Made by a program: the position numbers and the translations under genes
Origin: an uncultured Eubacteriales bacterium
GTDB taxonomy: Bacteria > Bacillota > Clostridia > Oscillospirales > Acutalibacteraceae
Length of the DNA: 64,000 nt
NCBI GenBank assembly: GCA_900316455.1
Contig: ONCX01000019.1
Location: 1-64,000 of the forward strand
Reading direction: 5' to 3'
Shown here: positions 47,502 to 54,336 of the stretch, in pieces
How positions within the stretch are numbered: the first letter of the stretch is position 1
Layout: each line of letters begins with the position of its first letter
Notes under the pieces: generated by a model
The model's input: only the letters and a program-made list of their open reading frames with translations
Database searches by the model: none
What the model was told of the DNA's origin: nothing

Positions 47502-47927
47502 TCATTCCGGAGTGGCGGCGCACAGCCTGTTTACGGCACTGTTGTGACGATACCACACAGTACGTTCCGAAAGGAACATCTTTTCGCTTATTTCGGCGAA
47601 TGTTTTGCCCTCGATGTAATGCATAAATAGCACGGCGCGTTCCTCGCTGTCGCTTATACTGTCGATCATTTCTGCAATACGGCTTTCCGCGTCTGAGGCT
47701 TCAATGATTCTTGAGGTGTAGTGTTCGACCAGACAATTCATGGACTCTACAGCCTGTTCAACCTTGTCGGCTATATCGCCCGACCTGACATTTGCGCCGC
47801 CCATTACGACCGATTGGACGTCGTACATGCCGTCGCGTTTTTCTATGATTCTCCGGCGGATACGCTCACATTCAACATGCAGGCTTCTGTATTGCTTCAA
47901 AATCCTGATTATTTCCTGTCTTTCCAT
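47502..47927 (-). CDS. ArpU/DUF1492-type sigma-70 region-4-like regulator
   Basis: 141 residues from MERQEI (ribosome site AAAGGAG; a longer start at 47951 precedes that site). An N-terminal helical region (ILKQYRSLHVECERIRRR) is followed by DSISDSEERAVLFMHYIEG and KTFAEISEKMFLSERTVWYR, a sigma-70 region-4-like helix-turn-helix. Similar small proteins are late-gene activators of phages and related elements (ArpU family). No phage structural genes are seen nearby, so this looks like a remnant or an adopted regulator. Overlaps the zinc-ribbon gene upstream by 56 bases. Confidence 0.75.
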   Translation of the reverse strand: MERQEIIRILKQYRSLHVECERIRRRIIEKRDGMYDVQSVVMGGANVRSGDIADKVEQAVESMNCLVEHYTSRIIEASDAESRIAEMIDSISDSEERAVLFMHYIEGKTFAEISEKMFLSERTVWYRHNSAVNRLCAATPE

Positions 47928-48078
47928 TTTGTCCGCTCCTTTCCGCGTCACGCTTTATGCTGAATACAATTGCTCTGAGCTTTCTGAGAACCTTGAGCTT
48001 TTTGGCGCATGTGCTGCACATGCTGCTTTGATTCCTTACCGTGGAGCCGCAGTAGATACAATGCTTAATTTTTGCCAT
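47872..48078 (-). CDS. Small zinc-ribbon protein
   Basis: 68 residues. HCIYCGSTVRNQSSMCSTC gives two CxxC pairs near the N-terminus (about residues 7-24), with a basic helix behind. GGAGGAACAACT before the ATG is a good ribosome site, which is why I accept this short frame. It overlaps the 5' end of the ArpU-like gene, so the pair is probably translationally coupled. Role unknown; a nucleic-acid or partner-binding adaptor is conceivable. Confidence 0.65.
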   Translation of the reverse strand: MAKIKHCIYCGSTVRNQSSMCSTCAKKLKVLRKLRAIVFSIKRDAERSGQNGKTGNNQDFEAIQKPAC

Positions 48079-48100
48079 AGTTGTTCCTCCTTGTTCTACG

Positions 48101-48328
48101 TTATGTTGAAATAATTTTTTTCTTCAGAAGAATGCTCACAGGCATGTCCGGAAAGACGCTGTGAAGTCTGAGCAGCTCGTTCCATCTGAATTCGATGTTC
48201 CCTCTGAGTCGTCTGCCGAGCGAAGAACGGCTTATTCCAAGCGTTCCGGCGAGCTGCTTTTGCGTTATGCCTCTGTCGGACATGGCGGCGGCGAGATTCG
48301 GGAAAAGTGTGAAAGTATCATTTTGCAT
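48101..48328 (-). CDS. Small helix-turn-helix (XRE-type) DNA-binding protein
   Basis: 75 residues from MQNDTF (start 48328, AAGGAGG about 11 bases upstream). The helix-turn-helix is AMSDRGITQKQLAGTLGISR followed by SSLGRRLRGN. First gene of a three-gene leftward operon (HTH, zinc ribbon, ArpU-like), divergent from the S24 repressor. A longer frame to 48670 reads through the promoter and repressor region and is rejected. Confidence 0.75.
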   Translation of the reverse strand: MQNDTFTLFPNLAAAMSDRGITQKQLAGTLGISRSSLGRRLRGNIEFRWNELLRLHSVFPDMPVSILLKKKIIST

Positions 48329-48369
48329 ATGGGGCGGATCCTCCTTTTTACTATATAATTCCTCTAAAA

Positions 48370-48409
48370 GAATTTGTAAATTCATTATAATACCTTTAAT
48401 TGAATTTGT
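48370..48409. promoter_or_regulatory. Candidate repressor operator sites
   Basis: A palindrome GAATTTGTAAATTC (48370-48383) lies just downstream of the -10 box of the leftward promoter. A related half-site, GAATTTGTC (48402-48410), overlaps its -35 box. Spacing and sequence fit operator sites for a homodimeric repressor, but binding is inference. Confidence 0.45.
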
Positions 48410-48412
48410 CAA
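48384..48412 (-). promoter_or_regulatory. Consensus promoter of the leftward regulatory operon
   Basis: On the minus strand TTGACA (48407-48412) and TATAAT (48384-48389) with exactly 17 bases between: a perfect SigA consensus. A strong promoter of this kind generally needs a repressor, which the divergent S24 protein could supply. Confidence 0.9.
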
Positions 48413-48452
48413 GTACTTTTTTAAAAAAATTTCCGCAAAGGGAATTATTGCG

Positions 48453-48481
48453 GCTTGACATGAATGACAATATATGATAGT
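48453..48481 (+). promoter_or_regulatory. Promoter of the S24 repressor gene
   Basis: TTGACA near 48455-48460 and TAGTAT near 48478-48483, 17 bases apart, about 35 bases before the gene. Confidence 0.6.
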
Positions 48482-48518
48482 ATAAAAACAAAGGAATATG
48501 TGAGGATCGGTGATTATC

Positions 48519-49208
48519 ATGACATTTAACGAGTATATCAACAGACGCAGGAAAGAACTGAATATGACTGTCGATGAACTGGTTGAACGTTCAGGGCTGC
48601 CTAAGGGCACTGTGAGCAAGATTACAGCCGGTATCAATACGAATCCCAAGCTTACGACTATAGAAGCCATTTGCAGAGCGCTGATGATTTCCGTTGACGA
48701 TGCTATGGGACTTGCACCCGCCGCTTCTGTATTCTCGATGAACGAGATAGATCATATAAACAAATACCGTTCTCTCGACAAGCACGGCAGAAAGGCTATC
48801 GACTCAATTCTGGATATTGAATATGAGCGCTGCAATCCGGTGCGGAGAGTGATAATGCGTCCTTACTATTCTGTTTCCGTGTCCGCGGGATTCGGCAATC
48901 CGCTTGACGAGGCTCCGGAGGAGGAAATTGAGATACCCGATACGCCGGAGAACCGCAAGGGCGACTATGTGGTGAGAGTCAGCGGCAACTCGATGTTTCC
49001 GGTATATCAGAACGGCGATCTTGTTCTTGTGGAAAAGAATGCGAGGGTTGACGAGGGCGACATAGGCATATTTGTGCTAAACGGCGAAAGCTTTATCAAG
49101 AAGCAGGGGGTAGACGAGCTGATATCAATTAATCCCGAATATCCGCCAAAGCCCTACAGCTCAAACGACAGCATTCTCTGCTGCGGAAAGGTGCTTTGCA
49201 AGCTGTAA
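48519..49208 (+). CDS. XRE-HTH / S24 peptidase repressor (LexA/CI-type)
   Basis: 229 residues from the ATG at 48519; a GTG at 48510 sits nearer to the GAGGA site and would add three residues. The N-terminal HTH is LNMTVDELVERSGLPKGTVS (XRE type). The C-terminal S24 domain has a candidate self-cleavage Ala-Gly in SVSAGFGNP, the catalytic serine in VSGNSMFPVYQNGDLVLVEK and the lysine in GESFIKKQGV. Such repressors self-cleave on RecA filaments during DNA damage and then free their operators. Gene order suggests that it controls the divergent three-gene operon and itself. Confidence 0.93.
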   Translation: MTFNEYINRRRKELNMTVDELVERSGLPKGTVSKITAGINTNPKLTTIEAICRALMISVDDAMGLAPAASVFSMNEIDHINKYRSLDKHGRKAIDSILDIEYERCNPVRRVIMRPYYSVSVSAGFGNPLDEAPEEEIEIPDTPENRKGDYVVRVSGNSMFPVYQNGDLVLVEKNARVDEGDIGIFVLNGESFIKKQGVDELISINPEYPPKPYSSNDSILCCGKVLCKL

Positions 49209-49226
49209 TATTTTACAAGATAATAT

Positions 49227-49272
49227 ACGCCCGGGGCATCGTGACAATTCCGCGGTGTACTCCGGGCGTTTT
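49227..49272 (+). terminator. Intrinsic terminator of the S24 repressor gene
   Basis: ACGCCCGG (49227-49234) pairs with CCGGGCGT (49262-49269), followed by TTTT. Confidence 0.7.
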
Positions 49273-49308
49273 GCTGTAAAGCAACGATAACGAAGGCGGT
49301 AATTTGAA

Positions 49309-49923
49309 TTGAACGGAAATATACAGAAAGTCAATTATTATCTTGAATGTGAGAAAGAAATAAAGCGCAACGCGGGACGGCTGCCGGGACTGCTGCTTCA
49401 TAGCTGCTGTGCGCCGTGCAGCAGTTCGGTGCTGGAATTTTTATCGCAATATTTTGATATAACGCTCTTTTATTACAATCCCAATATAACTCCGGAGACG
49501 GAATACCGGAAGAGAGTCGCGGAGCTTTACAGGCTGATCGACGAAGCGGAATATCCGAATGCCGTTTCGATAAAGGAGGGGCGTTACGACAGCGCGGAAT
49601 TCTTTGATATTGCCCGCGGGCTGGAGGAGCTTCCCGAGGGAGGAGAACGGTGCTTCAGGTGTTACCGTCTGCGTCTTGAGGAATCAGCTAAGGCGGCTCT
49701 TGAGGGCGGATATGAATATTTCACCACAACGCTCAGCGTCAGTCCGCACAAGAACGCCGCGAAGCTGAATGAGATAGGAATGGAGCTTGCGGAAAAATAC
49801 GGGGTAAAGTATCTGCCGTCCGATTTCAAGAAGAAGGACGGATACCGTCGTTCCATAGAGCTTTCGGCAAAATACGGGCTTTACAGACAGAATTACTGCG
49901 GGTGCGTTTTTTCAAAACGCTAA
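49309..49923 (+). CDS. queH: Epoxyqueuosine reductase QueH
   Basis: 204 residues. Last step of queuosine synthesis in tRNA. The N-terminal LLHSCCAPCSSSVLEFL and the later GGERCFRCYRLRL provide the cysteines for the iron-sulfur and auxiliary metal sites of QueH, and the end QNYCGCVFSKR is typical. Start TTG at 49309 (GAAGGCGG upstream). Free-standing. Confidence 0.93.
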   Translation: MNGNIQKVNYYLECEKEIKRNAGRLPGLLLHSCCAPCSSSVLEFLSQYFDITLFYYNPNITPETEYRKRVAELYRLIDEAEYPNAVSIKEGRYDSAEFFDIARGLEELPEGGERCFRCYRLRLEESAKAALEGGYEYFTTTLSVSPHKNAAKLNEIGMELAEKYGVKYLPSDFKKKDGYRRSIELSAKYGLYRQNYCGCVFSKR

Positions 49924-49929
49924 AGCTAA

Positions 49930-50035
49930 AAAAACAGAAAGCCCGCATCGTCCAACAAGCGAGCGTGCAAGAATCGGGCTTCCCGTCTGCATTCGCCAAC
50001 ACCTGTGTACATTTTGGCGCGGTTTCTTTTTCTTT
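49930..50035 (+). repeat. Dispersed copy of the 53-bp-type repeat, with a terminator-like hairpin
   Basis: AAGCCCG (49939-49945) can pair with CGGGCTT after a 30-base loop and may terminate queH. Inside and behind it lie CCAACAAGCGAGCG (49952-49965), found inverted at 53441-53454, and CCGTCTGCATTCGCC (from 49983), the core of the tandem array at 53076. So a shared repeat family occurs at both places. Confidence 0.75.
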
Positions 50036-50086
50036 TCATAAATATTCATTTACGGAATCATGATAAACTCAGGGAGAAGTTGTGAA

Positions 50087-50428
50087 ATGAACATTCAGAT
50101 ATTCGGTAAGGCAAAATGCTTTGATACAAAAAAAGCCGAGAGGTACTTCAAGGAACGCGGTATAAAATATCAGTTCATAGATATAGCGCGCTATGGAATG
50201 AGCCGCGGCGAATACGTCAGCGTCAAGAGCGCGGTTGGCGGCATGAGAAATCTTATTGATGAAAAATCAAAGGCTTATGAGCGCAATTACTGCGCCTATC
50301 TTGCCGATGAAGCCGCCGTAGAGCAGAAGCTTCTGGATAATCCCGAAATGTTCCGCACGCCTATAGTCCGCAACGGCAAAAAAGCTACCGTGGGCTATTG
50401 TCCGGAAGTTTGGAAAACATGGGAATAA
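50087..50428 (+). CDS. ArsC/Spx-like thioredoxin-fold protein
   Basis: 113 residues from the ATG at 50087 (GGGAGAAG upstream). NIQIFGKAKCFDTKKAERYF has the single-cysteine thioredoxin-like start of the ArsC/Spx family, and FRTPIVRNGKKATVGYCPEVW carries the TP-I-V cis-proline block. It lacks the CxxC of Spx. The cysteine could act as an arsenate-reductase-type nucleophile or in redox sensing; role undecided. Confidence 0.87.
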   Translation: MNIQIFGKAKCFDTKKAERYFKERGIKYQFIDIARYGMSRGEYVSVKSAVGGMRNLIDEKSKAYERNYCAYLADEAAVEQKLLDNPEMFRTPIVRNGKKATVGYCPEVWKTWE

Positions 50429-50475
50429 TTCCATTTGTGTTAAATATAATTTGAAATCAATACGGGGTGTTGGCA

Positions 50476-52899
50476 TTGAATCGCTTGAAAAAAATTATCG
50501 AAAAATACCGCCGTCTGCCCAAGCTTGCCAAGTACCGCTATGCGGCGTATTATGAAAGTCTGTCGGTGTCGGATCGCACGATTCTTATAGAGTGCTTCAA
50601 CGGCGACGGCATTACAGGCAATCCCTATTGGCTGCTGAAGGAAATATGCGCCGATGAACGTCTGAGGGATTATAAAATATACGTTGCCGCAAATCCGAAA
50701 TATCTTGCCTCGGTCCGCGGAATACTCAAAAATCAAGGCATGAACAGCGCTGAGGCTGTCGCAAAATACGATAAGCTTTATCTGAAGCTTCTTGCCTCGG
50801 CAAAGTATCTTATCACGGATGTTTCACTGCCGTTATTCTTCATAAAGAAGCCGGGGCAGGTGCTCCTGAATACGTGGCACGGCACGCCGCTCAAAGGTCT
50901 GGGACGTTCCATAAGGGATAATCCGCATACGATAGGCAATGTGCAGAAGGTATTCCTTATGTCGGATTATCTGCTATATCCTAACCGCTTCACATTTGAC
51001 AGGATACGTGAGGATTACATGATAGCGCCGTACTTCAAAGGGAAATACGTGCTTTGCGGCTATCCGCGCAACGACGTTCTTTTTGACGGCAGCGCCGCCG
51101 ATTCCGTCAGAAGCGGACTCGGACTTGCCGACAGGAGAATTGCGGTCTATATGCCTACATACCGCGACTGTGCCGACGATGAGGAAAGGGCTTATCATGA
51201 CAGAATGCTCTGCGACGCGCTCAGCGCGCTTGACAATTCAGCCGACGCAAATCTTGTGGTGATAGCAAAGCTTCATCATCTTGCTGCGGGAAGCATTGAT
51301 TTTTCCGCATACAAGCGGGTGATTCCATTTCCCGAGGGTTACGAGACATACGAGGTTCTCGCCGCCGCGGACTGCCTTATTACCGATTATTCGAGCGTTA
51401 TGTTTGATTATGCCGACACCGGACGCAAGGTAGTTCTTTATGCCTATGACAGTGAAAATTATCAGAATACCCGCAGTATGTACTTCCCGATAGAGGAGCT
51501 GCCGTTTCCGGTGGCAACCGGACCGGAAGCCCTTGCGCGTGAGGTCTGCGACGAAAAATACGAGCCGTATGGCGAACGCATGAGAAAATTCACTGAATAC
51601 GACTGTCCGGATTCATCAAGGAAAATTGTTGATATGCTGTTTTTCGGAAAAAAGGGGGACGGCATGGAAATAATCGACGGAGCTGAGTATCACAACGGCA
51701 ATCCGAATATTCTTATATACGCCGGAACATTCATCAAGAACGGCATAACCACCGCGCTGACCGGAATTCTTGAAAACACGGACACATCGGAGTACAACTA
51801 TCTGCTGACCTTTTATCAGAAGCTCGCGGGAGAGAATAAATCGTTTCTCAACCGTCTCGGAAGCGACGTGGGTTACATAGGAATGCCTGAAGGCAAGCCC
51901 ATCACATATTTTGAAGCGATATGTCAATACCTGTATTTTCACTTCAACATCAATCTGGGATTCACAAGAAACGCTGTCAGGAGAATATCAGGACGCGACG
52001 CGCTGCGCTGTTTTTACGGCATTGAATTCCGCGCGGTGATACATTACACAGGGTACGAAAAGAATGTCATTCACCTCTTCAACGCCATGAATTCCCGCCG
52101 GATAATATACGTTCACAACGATATGCTGCGCGAGACAAGCTCAAAGGGCAATATTCACAGGCTTTCGATAATGACTGCCTATGAGCAGTTCGATAAAATC
52201 GCCGCCGTGCGTGAATCCATGCGTCCTGAGATAAGCAGCTACATTTCGGCGGATTCCACCGACCGGATAGCGGTAGCGCACAATCTCAACAACATAGGAT
52301 ATATCAAGAGCCGTGCGGCGGAGCGCCTTGAATTTGACGCGGACACTTTCTGCAATATGGAACCGGAAAGAATCAGGGAAATTCTCGACGATCCGGACGC
52401 GGTAAAATTCATAGATATAGCCAGATTTTCGCCGGAAAAGGGACTCGACAGACTTGTAGATGCGTTTGTGCGATATCAGAGAACCAGTCCGGACGCGTAT
52501 CTATTCATTGTAGGCGGATATGGAACGGCGTTTGAATCTCTCCGGCTGCAAATTGAAAATTGCGGCTGCGGGAATATCATTCTGATAAGATCAATAAGCA
52601 ATCCTTATCCTTTGCTGAACGGTTGTGATATGTTCATTCTATCGTCGAGATACGAGGGACTTCCCATGACCATAATGGAGGCGTTGATATTAGGCAAGCC
52701 CGTTGTTTCGACAGACATTCCGGGACCTGCCGAATTCCTGCGTGAAACGGGCTGCGGACTGCTTGTGGAGGATTCGACGGAGGGAGTGCTTGACGGTCTG
52801 AACGCGTATAATGACGGACGTCTTGGCAAGCTGAAGAAATTCGACGCGGAGGAATTCAACCGAAAAGCGATTCAGGAATTTTACGATCTTATAAAATAG
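50476..52899 (+). CDS. Fused CDP-glycerol glycerophosphotransferase and GT4 glycosyltransferase
   Basis: About 807 residues; TTG at 50476 is preferred because GGGGTG lies 7-12 bases upstream (a GTG at 50467 is part of that site). The N-terminal half (to about residue 390) is TagF-like: TWHGTPLKGLGRSIRDN, CGYPRNDVLFD, IAVYMPTYRDC, ITDYSSVMFDYADTGR. The C-terminal half (from about residue 395) is a GT-B family 4 transferase: YAGTFIKNGITTALTGIL, DIARFSPEKGLDRLVDAF, LSSRYEGLPMTIMEALILGK. One polypeptide would thus alternate alcohol-phosphate and sugar transfer, as in multidomain teichoic or capsule polymerases. Free-standing, outside the main locus, with similar chemistry to it. Confidence 0.92.
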   Translation: MNRLKKIIEKYRRLPKLAKYRYAAYYESLSVSDRTILIECFNGDGITGNPYWLLKEICADERLRDYKIYVAANPKYLASVRGILKNQGMNSAEAVAKYDKLYLKLLASAKYLITDVSLPLFFIKKPGQVLLNTWHGTPLKGLGRSIRDNPHTIGNVQKVFLMSDYLLYPNRFTFDRIREDYMIAPYFKGKYVLCGYPRNDVLFDGSAADSVRSGLGLADRRIAVYMPTYRDCADDEERAYHDRMLCDALSALDNSADANLVVIAKLHHLAAGSIDFSAYKRVIPFPEGYETYEVLAAADCLITDYSSVMFDYADTGRKVVLYAYDSENYQNTRSMYFPIEELPFPVATGPEALAREVCDEKYEPYGERMRKFTEYDCPDSSRKIVDMLFFGKKGDGMEIIDGAEYHNGNPNILIYAGTFIKNGITTALTGILENTDTSEYNYLLTFYQKLAGENKSFLNRLGSDVGYIGMPEGKPITYFEAICQYLYFHFNINLGFTRNAVRRISGRDALRCFYGIEFRAVIHYTGYEKNVIHLFNAMNSRRIIYVHNDMLRETSSKGNIHRLSIMTAYEQFDKIAAVRESMRPEISSYISADSTDRIAVAHNLNNIGYIKSRAAERLEFDADTFCNMEPERIREILDDPDAVKFIDIARFSPEKGLDRLVDAFVRYQRTSPDAYLFIVGGYGTAFESLRLQIENCGCGNIILIRSISNPYPLLNGCDMFILSSRYEGLPMTIMEALILGKPVVSTDIPGPAEFLRETGCGLLVEDSTEGVLDGLNAYNDGRLGKLKKFDAEEFNRKAIQEFYDLIK

Positions 52900-53075
52900 A
52901 ATTTTTATAAAAAAATTGTGTGGCTGCTGGGTTTTTATAATTCCGGCAGCCTTTTTGTCATGTGAATGTCAGGAGTATCATATATTCTAAGGAGCGGCAG
53001 ATGAAAATTCAGAAGAAAAAGGATAGCGCAGCGCATAAATAGCGAGCGATTTTTCTTCGGGCGAGTGTGGGAGCC

Positions 53076-53317
53076 CCGTCTGCATTCGCCTGACCCCGTT
53101 GTGTTTTGGGGCGCGGGAGTCGGGAGTTCCGTCTGCATTCGCCTGACACCGTTGTGTTTTGGGGCGCGGGAATCGGTAATCCCGTCTGCATTCGCCTGAC
53201 CCCGTTGTGTTTTGGGGCGCGGGAATCGGGAGTTCCGTCTGCATTCGCCTGACCCCGTTGTGTTTTGGGGCGCGGGAGTCGGGAGCCCCGTCTGCATTCG
53301 CCTGACCCCGATTCACG
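53076..53317. repeat. Tandem array of five 53-bp repeats
   Basis: The core CCGTCTGCATTCGCC starts at 53076, 53129, 53182, 53235 and 53288: an exact 53-bp period. Each unit ends in CCCCGTTGTGTTTTGGGG, which can fold into a short hairpin, and GCGCGGGAGTCGGGAGTT. The last unit is partial. A single diverged copy is at 49983 after queH. There are no spacers, so it is not a CRISPR array. The three minus-strand frames across it are open only because of the 53-bp period. Confidence 0.95.
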
Positions 53318-53540
53318 TTTTGGCTCGTTTCGCTCGCTCGGCTTCGCCTCGCTCGTGGGACGCTGCCCCACGCCCCGCTGGTGGCGCTGCCCCCAGACCC
53401 CTGCCAGGGAGCCTTGCCCCCTGGACCCCACGCTCGCATTCGCTCGCTTGTTGGGCGCTTCGCGCTTTCTTTTCTTTTTTTCCTTTTTTCTTTTTTTCTT
53501 ATATTCTTTTATTCTTTTATTCTTTCTTTTGCTTTTCCCG
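53318..53540. repeat. GC-rich hairpin region and polypyrimidine tract
   Basis: From 53318 to about 53460 the strand is GC-rich with palindromes such as GTGGGACGCTGCCCCAC and CCAGGGAGCCTTGCCCCCTGG. From 53462 to 53535 it is almost all pyrimidine (T with C). No gene is seen from 52900 to 53585. The region is foreign in composition to its neighbours. Confidence 0.8.
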
Positions 53541-53585
53541 AATTTTCATCTACGCAAGTATTTCTGAGGGGAATGATCCTTTTTT

Positions 53586-54101
53586 ATGAAAAACAGTCTT
53601 GGCAGTATTTTCAGAGGACTTGCACTTATGATCCTTGGCATTCTGATAATCAATACGTCGGCAGGCTGCGCGGCTGACAAACGCCACAGAAATCCCAATA
53701 TCACCGATGAGGGCGAAAAAGTGGTCTACAGCGATACGCAATACCGAATGGTTCAGGGAAAAGCCGTTCGCAGACAGTCACCGGTAAAGGGCAGGGAATA
53801 TGTGTTCGTCCCTCTGACACTCAAAAACGACGGCGGCGTGAGTATTATATTCAGCACGCGTGTCTGTGTAACGGCATATGCTCTCCCGTCGTGCGAGAGC
53901 TGCCCGCATTCCCACGAAGCCGTGATGTACGGCAAGGAGAATATCGAAGGCTTCAGACTCTTTGACGGCGTGATATATTCCGGACGTGAAACAGCCGGCT
54001 GGCTCGCTTTTGACCTTCCCGAAGGCTCGCAGTCTGTACATGTGGACTTCTCTACAGGAATAAATGAAGGCGAATGTATGTCATTCGATTGCAAAATATG
54101 A
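53586..54101 (+). CDS. Putative lipoprotein, DUF4352-like fold
   Basis: 171 residues. Signal segment about 10-24 with a weak lipobox TSAGC (Cys28). Mature part: YVFVPLTLKNDGGVSIIFST and YSGRETAGWLAFDLPEG look like the extracytoplasmic beta-sandwich of DUF4352-type lipoproteins. A CESCPHSH motif lies near residue 108. Follows the repeat region, and its GAGGGGA lies about 15 bases upstream of the ATG. Function unknown. Confidence 0.65.
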   Translation: MKNSLGSIFRGLALMILGILIINTSAGCAADKRHRNPNITDEGEKVVYSDTQYRMVQGKAVRRQSPVKGREYVFVPLTLKNDGGVSIIFSTRVCVTAYALPSCESCPHSHEAVMYGKENIEGFRLFDGVIYSGRETAGWLAFDLPEGSQSVHVDFSTGINEGECMSFDCKI

Positions 54102-54161
54102 ATAAAATTAGACATAAATAAGAAAATATATAAAATAATATAAATAATAAAAAAAAAATTA

Positions 54162-54190
54162 TTGAAATTCCCAAAGCTGTGTGTTATAAT
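54162..54190 (+). promoter_or_regulatory. Promoter of the EF-G-like gene
   Basis: TTGAAA (54162-54167), 17-base spacer, TATAAT (54185-54190). The leader of about 140 bases contains the perfect 7-bp hairpin GCTGTAGATTCTACAGC near 54262 and a T-run just after. Confidence 0.7.
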
Positions 54191-54336
54191 GTTCAACAAG
54201 CCACGTGTGAGATTTCAGAAGAATTATATTTATATTTACTGACGTTTTTGTATGTTGCAGGCTGTAGATTCTACAGCGTTTGATTCAGCGTATTTTTTTA
54301 ATTAAATAACCAAAAATTAGAAAGAGGTAGTTCAAA

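Noticed and set aside
48101..48670. Long 189-residue minus-strand version of the HTH gene
   Set aside because: The N-terminal part reads through the divergent promoter and the repressor gene; the internal ATG at 48328 has the ribosome site.
53076..53317. CRISPR array
   Set aside because: The units are conserved over their full 53 bases and there are no unique spacers; no cas genes nearby.
52935..53439. Three overlapping minus-strand frames with repeated RRMQTELPTPAPQNT-like protein
   Set aside because: The DNA is a 53-bp tandem repeat; all three frames stay open only because 53 is not a multiple of three. No ribosome site and a low-complexity sequence.
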